From NCBI GenBank assembly GCA_021846515.1, contig JAJZWU010000004.1, forward strand, positions 33,382-97,381: a DNA stretch of 64,000 nucleotides. The letters are read 5' to 3'. A program made the position numbers and the translations under genes. This DNA is from Actinomycetes bacterium. Lineage in GTDB: Bacteria; Actinomycetota; Acidimicrobiia; Acidimicrobiales; JAMCPL01. Positions 39,075-47,627 of this stretch are shown here, in pieces; positions within the stretch are counted from its first letter, which is position 1, and each line of letters starts with the position of its first letter. The notes beneath the pieces were generated by a model, which saw only the letters and a program-made list of their open reading frames with translations, did no database searches and was not told where the DNA came from.

Positions 39075-40583
39075 TCAAAGCTCTTTTTTGGAGACCTTTC
39101 CAGAGGGAGTTAGGGGCAATGCCTCTCGCACCTCCACTATCCTCGGCACCTTAAAGGGCGCCATCCGTTCAGAACACCATTTTATAAGCTCGTCCTCACT
39201 AAGTTGCATACCGGGACGCAGAGATACCACCGCTTTTGGAATTTGCCCTCTACGCGGATCGGTAGCACCCACCACCGCTACCTGTGCTATAGCAGGATGT
39301 TGAGCTACCACGTTTTCAATCTCTGAAGGATATATATTCTCACCTGTCATGATAATCATGTCCTTCAAACGATCTACTATAAACAGATACCCGTCTTCAT
39401 CCAGATAGCCAATGTCTCCCGTGTGCAGCCAGCCATCAGCAGTTAATACTTCTGCGGTCTCTTTTGGTCTTCCCAGGTATCCTTTCATGTTCAGAGCCGT
39501 ACGGATAAGTATTTCTCCGCGTTCATTGACCCCAAGTTTGCGGCCGGAGGAGTCGGCAATCACGACCTCTACCCCGGGCAAGGGCACACCTACAGAACCA
39601 ACCTTTCGCGGCATACCGGGTAATCCGCTGGATGTTCCCGCGGTGGACTCCGTAAGTCCATACCCTTCATAGACAGTACATCCAAAACGCTGTTCGAACT
39701 CGTTGATTGTCTCCAGGGGGATAGACTGGCCACCGGACATAACAAACCGAAGCGAGGATACATCGTAGTCATCTACTCCGGGAGTATTGAGTAACACCCA
39801 GAAAACAGCGGGTACTGCACCCATTATTGTAGCTCTGTATTTCTGTATGGCGTTCAGGACCCTGTGGGGATCAAAGGGGTCTTGTAGTATAAGTGTTCCT
39901 TCACCAAACAGTGTTGGGTGCATCATGGTCATATCCCCGAAGCCATGATAGAGGGGCATAAAGCAAAGTACCCTGTCATCCTCCTGGCGGGGAAATACCT
40001 CGCTCAACGTATCCACAAAGGTAACGATATTTCTGTGCGTATGCATTACTCCCTTTGGATAGCCCGTAGTGCCTGAGGTGTACTTGACTTCAGGCACATC
40101 ATCCCAACCGGAATCATACATCTCCGCTTGGGGCGATCCTGTATTCATTAAGTCCTGCCAATCAAGGGCTCCATTCACCGGCTCTACGGATATAGCCCGG
40201 TCAAAACCATCGAGGGAACTCAGCACAGTATATGCCTCGGAAAAACCTTTGGCATTGGTGATAAGAAGTTTGCACGACGAGTCTCTCAGGATGTATTCAA
40301 TTTCAGGACCCTTCAGTAGGGTGTTTATCAAGACCGCGGTGGCGCCTATCTTTCCGCAGGCATAGTAGGCGATAGGAAACTCGGGTCGATTGTTCAGCAT
40401 TATAGCTACACGATCACCCGGTTTTACTCCCAACTGTTTGAGTCCGTTGGCCATACGATTTACATTTTCCACAAGAGCTGCAAAGCTCATCTCTTGAACC
40501 GGCCCGTCCGCATTGTCCCAGACAATCGCTATACGATCAGGGGAGTTGGCAGCAGCCGATTCCAGGCGTGTTACGTAGTTCAT
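39075..40583 (-). CDS. AMP-forming acyl-CoA synthetase/ligase
   Basis: KYTSGTTGYPKGVMHTHRN, YEGYGLTESTAGTS, GWLHTGDIGYLDEDGYLFIVDRLKDMIIMTGENIYPSEIENVV, TPSGKVSKKEL. Confidence 0.95.
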   Translation of the reverse strand: MNYVTRLESAAANSPDRIAIVWDNADGPVQEMSFAALVENVNRMANGLKQLGVKPGDRVAIMLNNRPEFPIAYYACGKIGATAVLINTLLKGPEIEYILRDSSCKLLITNAKGFSEAYTVLSSLDGFDRAISVEPVNGALDWQDLMNTGSPQAEMYDSGWDDVPEVKYTSGTTGYPKGVMHTHRNIVTFVDTLSEVFPRQEDDRVLCFMPLYHGFGDMTMMHPTLFGEGTLILQDPFDPHRVLNAIQKYRATIMGAVPAVFWVLLNTPGVDDYDVSSLRFVMSGGQSIPLETINEFEQRFGCTVYEGYGLTESTAGTSSGLPGMPRKVGSVGVPLPGVEVVIADSSGRKLGVNERGEILIRTALNMKGYLGRPKETAEVLTADGWLHTGDIGYLDEDGYLFIVDRLKDMIIMTGENIYPSEIENVVAQHPAIAQVAVVGATDPRRGQIPKAVVSLRPGMQLSEDELIKWCSERMAPFKVPRIVEVREALPLTPSGKVSKKEL

Positions 40584-40661
40584 CTCTCCGAATCCCCATT
40601 GGAATCCTGCACGTTTATCATATTACGATTACACTGCACAATCATCATAAAATACGTCCAG

Positions 40662-41516
40662 TCATATTGCCAGCAGCTTTCGGGCGTTATCCAAAATTAC
40701 CTTTTGCCTGGTCTCGGGTAAAATCTCGAGTGTATCGAACGATTCAAACCACTTAGTGGGATGAATCATTGGATAGTCGGTACCAAACAATGCCCTATTT
40801 TGGAGTTCTCTGTTTAGCGCTCTGACCAACTCCCTGCTGAATCTCTTTGGGCTCCATCCCGATAAATCGAGATAACAGTTTGCCTTGTGCATTGCCACTG
40901 CAAGAGTTTCGGATTCCCATGGCCAACCGGGATGGGCCAGTATAATATCCATCTCGGGAAAGTCGGCAGCTACATCATCAACATAGATGGGACGAGCATA
41001 GTCCAGTTTTATACCCATGCCTCCTCTTGTTCCTGCCCCAAATCCAGTGGTTCCCATATGGAAGAGGGCGGGTACACCCAGGTCTGCGATGGCTTCCCAC
41101 AGCGGGTAAAATTGGTGATCGTTCGGGCGAAATGCCTGGGCACATTGCTGAAACTTAAATCCCTTCAATCCAAGTTCATTTACTGCTCTCTTGGCCTCTG
41201 AAATGGCCATCTTTCCTTTCCAGGGATCTACGCTTGCAAACCCCATAAAGATATCCGGGAACTTGGATACAGCAGAAGCCACATCGTCATTGGAATATCT
41301 GGGATTACCGGTACCTGATTCTGCGTCCCATCCCAGAAGAACCGCCATTATGCCCTGGGATTCATAGTCCTGTGCTACAGCCTCCAGCGGCATAGCTATC
41401 GGCTCGTCAATCTGAATGCCAAAACTTCGTGCCGCGGCCAATGCCAAATCTCCTCCGGCCGCGTTCATCTCTGCAACCGGGGGATGTACGTGTATGTCTA
41501 TTGCTTTTATTTCCAA
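40662..41516 (-). CDS. Amidohydrolase family protein (Amidohydro_2-like)
   Basis: IKAIDIHVHPPVAEM, LGLKGFKFQQCAQAFRPND, VPALFHMGTTGFG, IILAHPGWPWESET, ALFGTDYPMIHP. Confidence 0.9.
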   Translation of the reverse strand: MEIKAIDIHVHPPVAEMNAAGGDLALAAARSFGIQIDEPIAMPLEAVAQDYESQGIMAVLLGWDAESGTGNPRYSNDDVASAVSKFPDIFMGFASVDPWKGKMAISEAKRAVNELGLKGFKFQQCAQAFRPNDHQFYPLWEAIADLGVPALFHMGTTGFGAGTRGGMGIKLDYARPIYVDDVAADFPEMDIILAHPGWPWESETLAVAMHKANCYLDLSGWSPKRFSRELVRALNRELQNRALFGTDYPMIHPTKWFESFDTLEILPETRQKVILDNARKLLAI

Positions 41517-41532
41517 GGCATCTACCTCCTAA

Positions 41533-41631
41533 CTATCGTGATCTTATTCCAGTCTTTTTGTCTCTGCACCCTGACAGCATAATACCGGCATAATACTAAT
41601 TGGTGCTCTATCGTGATCTTATTACAGTCTT
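41533..41631. repeat. 24-nt direct repeat pair CTATCGTGATCTTATT(C/A)CAGTCTT in the divergent intergenic region
   Basis: 41533-41556 and 41608-41631, 23/24 identical. Confidence 0.85.
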
Positions 41632-41880
41632 CCAGTTGAGAACCCTAGGCTAAAAGTATCGCTCTCTGCCAAATTATAATCCTGTGCCCATCCTGACGGT
41701 CTTCCAGTTGTTGCAACAGCTTTCATGCCTCTAGCTTCATCTCCAATCGTTACTGACTGATCTATCAATTAGTAATTATAGGTAATGTTAAACCAATTAA
41801 ATAGCTCACACCAGACAAACTCGCAAAATGTGACAGAAGTCCCTTGCGGATTTCAATAAAAAGGTTCAAACTGATAAGAT

Positions 41881-41898
41881 AACCTAATTGATTAGGTT
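41881..41898. promoter_or_regulatory. Palindromic operator-like site AACCTAAT-TG-ATTAGGTT
   Basis: 8-bp perfect arms with 2-bp centre, 43 bp upstream of the probable start of the acyl-CoA dehydrogenase at 41942. Confidence 0.55.
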
Positions 41899-41941
41899 GT
41901 CAATAAGGTATTTACAGTGTCCTACATGGGTTCGGAATGGA

Positions 41942-43099
41942 ATGATGTTTTTGCTAACAGAAGAACAAGTTGATTTCAAGAAGTCTGTCCGTAGATTTGC
42001 CCGCGACAAGGTTGCCCCACGGGCAGCGGAGATAGATGAGCGGAGCGAATTCCCAAAAGATCTTTACCAATTACTCGGCAACCAGGGTCTACTTGGTCTC
42101 ACCGTTTCAGAGACATACGGAGGGGCAGGTGGTGACTTAATTGCGGCCTGCCTTGCGGCCGAAGAGCTTGGACGGGCAAGCGGCAGTTTTGCGCCAAGAG
42201 TAGGGGTTGCAACCATGATAGCCGAAACTATCATAGAGGGAGGCACCCCAGAGCAGGTCGACCGATGGGTAAAGCCAATAGTAAGCGGAGAATGCATGCC
42301 GGCCATAGCTCTTACGGAACCGGAAGCGGGATCAGACGCATTGTCTCTGCAAACCACAGCAATCAAGGGCGATAGGGGCTGGAATATAAGTGGCGCCAAG
42401 CGATTCATTACCAATGCAGATATTGCCGATGTCATACTCATGCTATGTCGCTTGGGAAAGGACGGTACAGACGGATTTGGCGCATTCCTAATAGAGAAAG
42501 ATACGCCCGGGGTCGAGGTAACGACCGTCTATCCCAAAATGGCAGGTGCAGCACTTCACGCCTGCGAAGTCGTGATAGATAACGCGCCTGTATCGGGTAG
42601 CAACCTACTGGGCGAAAGTTCTCTACCGCCAGGTTTTATACATTCTATGAGCAAGGGCCGTCTCATTGTATCGGCGGTCGGAATAGGCATAGCCGCGGAA
42701 GCAACCGGAATCGCCGCTCAATATGCCACGGAAAGAAAGCAGTTTGGACGCCCAATAATGAGGTTTCAGGGTATATCTTTCATGCTTGCAGACATGCTCA
42801 CAAAGGTGGAAGCGGCACGAGCACTGCTCTACGAAGCCGCGGCGATATACGCCAACAATCCCGATCGGGGTGCGGGATTTGCTTCGATGGCAAAGATTCT
42901 TGCAACAGATACTGCGATGGAAGCAACCACCAATGCAGTCCAAGTGCTGGGGGGGGCAGGGTATACCAAATCATTTCCACTGGAGAGAATGATGCGTGAA
43001 GCCAAGTTGCTTCAAATATACGAAGGAACCAACCAGATCCAAAGAATGCTGGTAGCAAGACACCTGGAGCAATGGAATGAGACACTGGAAAGTATATGA
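41942..43099 (+). CDS. Acyl-CoA dehydrogenase
   Basis: FLLTEEQVDFKKSVRRFARDKVAPRAAEID, ALTEPEAGSDALSLQTTA, TERKQFGRPIMRFQGISFMLADM, QVLGGAGYTKSFPLERMMREAKLLQIYEGTNQIQRMLVARHL. Confidence 0.96.
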   Translation: MMFLLTEEQVDFKKSVRRFARDKVAPRAAEIDERSEFPKDLYQLLGNQGLLGLTVSETYGGAGGDLIAACLAAEELGRASGSFAPRVGVATMIAETIIEGGTPEQVDRWVKPIVSGECMPAIALTEPEAGSDALSLQTTAIKGDRGWNISGAKRFITNADIADVILMLCRLGKDGTDGFGAFLIEKDTPGVEVTTVYPKMAGAALHACEVVIDNAPVSGSNLLGESSLPPGFIHSMSKGRLIVSAVGIGIAAEATGIAAQYATERKQFGRPIMRFQGISFMLADMLTKVEAARALLYEAAAIYANNPDRGAGFASMAKILATDTAMEATTNAVQVLGGAGYTKSFPLERMMREAKLLQIYEGTNQIQRMLVARHLEQWNETLESI

Positions 43100-43204
43100 A
43101 CATGTTTTGGAAAATGCCAATACTAACATGTGGGCAGGACATTACACACGGTGATAATACGGGTAGAAACATCTTACGGACAAACAAAGTGAACGGAGGA
43201 GCTC

Positions 43205-44911
43205 ATGACAGACAATACCAATACAGCTAACAGCCCAGAGGGAGATATTCCGAGTCAAACCCTGGAGGACATAGCCAAAGCCAGGCAAGAGTGGCTGACC
43301 TCAAGAGATTTTACCGGGGTAAGAGAAGCACACACCCTACTCGACGACATTCCACTTGACCTCATATACACGCCGGCAGATCTACCGGGTTACAACTATC
43401 TTGAGAAACTGGGCTTTCCCGGGGAGTTCCCCTTTGCGAGAGGAAGCTACCCTGCCATGTACAGGAGAAGGCCGTGGCTTATGAACCAATACTCGGGATT
43501 TGGAACGGCCGACGACACCAATGCTCGGTGGAAGCGGTTACTTGCCTCGGGGCAGTGGAGCGTAAATTTAGCCTTTGATCTCCCTTCACATCTTGGTTTG
43601 GACTCTGATAATCCGATGGCCGAGGATGAGGTCGGGCGTTTGGGTTGCGCCATCGACACCTTGAGAGATTTTGAAATTCTTTTTGATGGGATAGACCTTG
43701 CTACCACACCCGCTTCTTTCAACACTGTGGGTATAGCACCCATCGTAATAGCTATGCTCATAGCCGTAGCCGAAAAGCAGGGTCTTCAGGCTTCAGATGT
43801 CATGGGCACTATTACCAACGACATCCTATCGGTCTACTGCTCTAGGGGAACCTGGATTTATCCCCCGGAACACTCCATGCGCCTTGCCACTGATTTGATT
43901 GAGTATGCCTGCAGAAACATGCCAAGGTTTAATCCGTTAAATGTCCAGCCTGTATATATGCGAGAAACGGGGGCATCCACGGCACAAGAGGGGGGATACG
44001 GTCTGGCGTTCTCATTGGCATACGCAGAAAGCGCAATGGCCAGAGGTCTAAGTGTAGACGAGGTAGCTCCTCGCCTTACCATATTCTTTGGCGCGTCATT
44101 TCGTGTATTTGAAGAGGCAGCAAAAATAAGGGCTGCCCGTAGAGTGTGGGCTGACACTATTCAAAGCAGGTATTCACCGGGCAAAAAGTCCTCTATGGGA
44201 CTACGGATTACCGGATCCTCCGGTGGAAGTGGCTTTATTGCGGAAGAGCCCCTTACAAATGTAATAAGAGGTACGCTTGGATGCCTGGCCCTGGTACTCG
44301 GTGGCGTACAGGGTATCCTGCTTGCATCCTACGACGAGGCTTATGCTATCCCCACCGAAGAGGCATCAAAACTGGGGCTGCGCACACAGCAGATCATCTA
44401 TGAGGAAAGTGGATGTGCCGATGTGGCCGACCCATTGGGTGGCTCTTACTATATGGAGTGGCTTACCGACCAGATGGAGGAGAGAATAAGACACTACTTG
44501 GAAGAGGTCGAGAATGCAGGAGGTGCACTACATGCCGTATCGTCAGGATGGCTAAGATCGCGCATGGATCCAAACATAGTAAAACTTCAACGCCAGGCCG
44601 AGGAGGGACTATTAAAGATTGTCGGAAAGAACGCATATATAGAAGAACGGCCATCCGAACCAGATATAGAACTATTCAAAGTAGACCCGCAGTCGGTGTC
44701 AAAGCAGCTCCAGCGGCTCAATGCGATCAAAAAAGAGCGCAACGAACGTGATGTAAATGAGGTCCTGGCAAAACTTAGAAAGCAGGCCAAAGATTCAAAT
44801 ACAAATTTGATGCCAATACTTATAGAAGCCGTAAAGGCTTACGCTACCGTAGGCGAAATATCAGCAGTATTCAAAGAAGAGTTCGGTGAGTGGTCGGAAC
44901 CCGCGGCATAG
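43205..44911 (+). CDS. B12-dependent acyl-CoA mutase large (catalytic) subunit, methylmalonyl-CoA mutase family
   Basis: PWLMNQYSGFGTADDTNARWKRLLASGQWSVNLAFDLPSHLGLDSDNP, GTITNDILSVYCSRGTWIYPPEHSMRL, YEESGCADVADPLGGSYYMEWLTDQME; RBS ggaggagctcatg. Confidence 0.93.
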   Translation: MTDNTNTANSPEGDIPSQTLEDIAKARQEWLTSRDFTGVREAHTLLDDIPLDLIYTPADLPGYNYLEKLGFPGEFPFARGSYPAMYRRRPWLMNQYSGFGTADDTNARWKRLLASGQWSVNLAFDLPSHLGLDSDNPMAEDEVGRLGCAIDTLRDFEILFDGIDLATTPASFNTVGIAPIVIAMLIAVAEKQGLQASDVMGTITNDILSVYCSRGTWIYPPEHSMRLATDLIEYACRNMPRFNPLNVQPVYMRETGASTAQEGGYGLAFSLAYAESAMARGLSVDEVAPRLTIFFGASFRVFEEAAKIRAARRVWADTIQSRYSPGKKSSMGLRITGSSGGSGFIAEEPLTNVIRGTLGCLALVLGGVQGILLASYDEAYAIPTEEASKLGLRTQQIIYEESGCADVADPLGGSYYMEWLTDQMEERIRHYLEEVENAGGALHAVSSGWLRSRMDPNIVKLQRQAEEGLLKIVGKNAYIEERPSEPDIELFKVDPQSVSKQLQRLNAIKKERNERDVNEVLAKLRKQAKDSNTNLMPILIEAVKAYATVGEISAVFKEEFGEWSEPAA

Positions 44912-44955
44912 AGGCATAGAAAATTCGAGATCACCAAGACAGGAAGGGAGTATCT

Positions 44956-45417
44956 ATGATCAGCACAGATAGCGTTACCACAACTAATACAACATTCAAA
45001 GAACCAGGCGGCACTACAACCAGAGGCAGAATACTGGTAGCAAAACCGGGCCTGGATGGACACGACAGAGGTGCTCGGCTCGTTGCTCTGGTGTTGCGAG
45101 ATGCCGGTTTCGAGGTTATTTACACAGGCATCAGGCAGACACCGGCAACAATTGCCAGTGCCGCAGTACAAGAAGACGTAGATGTAGTTGGTCTATCCAT
45201 ACTGTCAGGAGCTCACCTATCCCTGAGCAAAAAAGTTCTGGAAGCCCTCAAAGAAGCGGGTGGAGGCGATATACCCGTAGTAGTCGGTGGACTGATACAC
45301 CCGCCGGATGTACCTGTGTTAATGGAAATGGGTGTAGCCGCAGTGTTTCCAAGCGGCACAAGGCTTGATGAGGTGGTGCGAGGAATAGGCGAAGCATGTA
45401 CAGGAAGGAGATTGTAA
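44956..45417 (+). CDS. Cobalamin-binding small subunit of acyl-CoA mutase
   Basis: ILVAKPGLDGHDRGARLVALVLRDAGFEVIYTG (DxHxxG), VVGLSILSGAHLSL, VVVGGLIHPPDV. Confidence 0.95.
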   Translation: MISTDSVTTTNTTFKEPGGTTTRGRILVAKPGLDGHDRGARLVALVLRDAGFEVIYTGIRQTPATIASAAVQEDVDVVGLSILSGAHLSLSKKVLEALKEAGGGDIPVVVGGLIHPPDVPVLMEMGVAAVFPSGTRLDEVVRGIGEACTGRRL

Positions 45418-47555
45418 TGGAAGCGACAGCGCAAAGCACAACCGAGGAATACTATATAGGATCGGACATTGGAGGTACCTTTACAGATGTAGTTGTACTT
45501 GATGCAACCGGCAGGATTGTCCAAGCCAAATCGTCCTCTACTCCTCCAGAGTTCGACAGGGGATTAATTAACGCCCTGAGTGAAGCTGCTACGTCCCTGG
45601 GTACCACACTGCCCGGTATGCTTGAAAATACCAAAATTTTTGCACATGGTTGTACGGTAGCTACCAATGTTCTGGTTTCACGCCGTGGCGTCAAGGTGGG
45701 GGTTATTACCACAAAAGGCTTCGAAGAAACGCTGGGAATAATGAGGGGGAGTGCTTTTTGCCAGGGATTGCCCGTTGAGGATTGGTACCACAAATCAACC
45801 AACGAACGACCCTTTGAAATCGTAGCATCAAACGATATTATTGGAGTAACTGAACGAACGGACAAGTATGGCGAGATACTGGCTCCCCTGGCCGAAGACG
45901 AGGTACTGGAAGCCGCCGACCGTCTTATAAACAACCATGGATGTAAAGCCATAGCCGTATGTTTTTTGTGGTCTCACGTCAATCAACAAAACGAGAATAG
46001 GGCGGCCTCTTTGATACTGGAGAGATGGCCAGAAATGGCTGTAGATACAAGTTCTTCTACTTTGAAGATTTTGGGTGAATACGAACGCTTCTCCACTACG
46101 GTAATAAGCTCCTACGTCAGACCGGAGTTGGAACACTACACAACCAACCTGGCACGCACCCTGAGTGATACCGGTCTTGGTAAAAGGTTGCTAATAATGC
46201 AGGCATCCGGCGGTTTGACACCGGAGAAAAAGGCTACCTCCAGAGCGGTAAGCGTCCTCCACTCAGGACCGGTTGGTGGGGTAGCGGCGGCAATACAGGT
46301 TGCGTCGCTCTTGGGTGAGACCGAGGTCATTACGGCAGACATGGGAGGTACGTCTTTTGATGTAAGTGTTGTAGCAAATGGGCGTCCTCGCTATGCAACG
46401 CGATCGTTTCATGAGAGACATGTAGTAGCCGCTCCAATGGTCGATGTTGCCTCCATCGGAGCGGGCGGAGGGTCAATAGCTCGCGTGGCCGGTGGAAGAC
46501 TTACCGTAGGTCCGGAAAGTGCGGGCGCCAACCCCGGGCCAGTCTGTTACGGCAGGGGAGGAACCGAGCTCACCGTTACAGATGCAAACCTCGTACTGGG
46601 CTATATAAATCCGGAGTTCTTTCTGGGAGGTAAGATGCCTGTACAGGTAAGGCCATCTGTAGATGCAATGGATAGCCTAATAGCAAAACCACTATCTATG
46701 AGCACCAGTGAAGCTGCTTATGCCATACACAGAATAGCTAATGCACACATGGTTGACTTGATGCGCTTCTACCTAATACAGCGCGGATACAATCCGGCAG
46801 ATTTTACTCTGTTTGTTTTTGGAGGTGCTACGGGATTACATGCGTGCAGCCTAGCGGAGGAATTGGGGGCAAAGGAGGCCATTGTTCCCCTGGCTGGTCT
46901 GGCCACTGTAATGTCGGCATTTGGAATTGCCAACTCGGACGTGCTTCGAGTCACCTCGGCTGCAAATGCCATGCCGTTTCCACCGGAAGATCCTGAGATT
47001 ATCCGATCTTTGTATCTCTCTCTTGAAAAGGAGGCTGTATCGGACCTGGAAGAAGATGGGTTCACGGCTTCACAAATTAACATCGACAGGATAGCCTCTA
47101 TGCGTTACCACCTGCAGCTGACAGACGTGGAAGTGGACATTCCTTCCGGTGACATCAATTCCGGCACCCTAAAAGAAGTAATCAACCGGTTTGATGAACG
47201 TTATGCCAAGCTGTATGGCCCGGATGCCGGCTTTAGGGAGGCCGGACGTGACCTTATGGGTGAGTTTGTACATGCCAGAGGTAGGACCCCGAAGGGGAAA
47301 ATAGACATGTTGCCACTGGAGGGCAGCGACCCATCTTATGCCATAAAAGGCGAACGCGAGTGTTACTTTGGAGACCCAGAAGGTACTACCAGAACCACAG
47401 CATTTTATGACGGCGACAAACTTCAACCCGGAGCACATATAGTAGGGCCGGCCATTCTTGAGATGTCCGGTACAACGGTAGTGATTACACCCAGTTTTTC
47501 AGCTACTTATGATGAATACCGCAACATCCACCTCAATAAAACCAAGAAGGCTTGA
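45417..47555 (+). CDS. Hydantoinase A/oxoprolinase family protein (HyuA; ketone-carboxylase beta-like)
   Basis: IGSDIGGTFTDVVVLDATGRIVQAKSSSTP, FAHGCTVATNVLVSRRGVKVGVITTKGFEE, DMGGTSFDVSVV, GPESAGANPGPVCYGRGGTELTVTDANLVLG; TAATG overlap with upstream gene. Confidence 0.95.
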   Translation: MEATAQSTTEEYYIGSDIGGTFTDVVVLDATGRIVQAKSSSTPPEFDRGLINALSEAATSLGTTLPGMLENTKIFAHGCTVATNVLVSRRGVKVGVITTKGFEETLGIMRGSAFCQGLPVEDWYHKSTNERPFEIVASNDIIGVTERTDKYGEILAPLAEDEVLEAADRLINNHGCKAIAVCFLWSHVNQQNENRAASLILERWPEMAVDTSSSTLKILGEYERFSTTVISSYVRPELEHYTTNLARTLSDTGLGKRLLIMQASGGLTPEKKATSRAVSVLHSGPVGGVAAAIQVASLLGETEVITADMGGTSFDVSVVANGRPRYATRSFHERHVVAAPMVDVASIGAGGGSIARVAGGRLTVGPESAGANPGPVCYGRGGTELTVTDANLVLGYINPEFFLGGKMPVQVRPSVDAMDSLIAKPLSMSTSEAAYAIHRIANAHMVDLMRFYLIQRGYNPADFTLFVFGGATGLHACSLAEELGAKEAIVPLAGLATVMSAFGIANSDVLRVTSAANAMPFPPEDPEIIRSLYLSLEKEAVSDLEEDGFTASQINIDRIASMRYHLQLTDVEVDIPSGDINSGTLKEVINRFDERYAKLYGPDAGFREAGRDLMGEFVHARGRTPKGKIDMLPLEGSDPSYAIKGERECYFGDPEGTTRTTAFYDGDKLQPGAHIVGPAILEMSGTTVVITPSFSATYDEYRNIHLNKTKKA

Positions 47556-47627
47556 AGCAATGTGTAATGAAACGCTAACGATGGTTAACGGGTAGCACCC
47601 AAAAAACCGACAGAAAGGAGAATTAAG

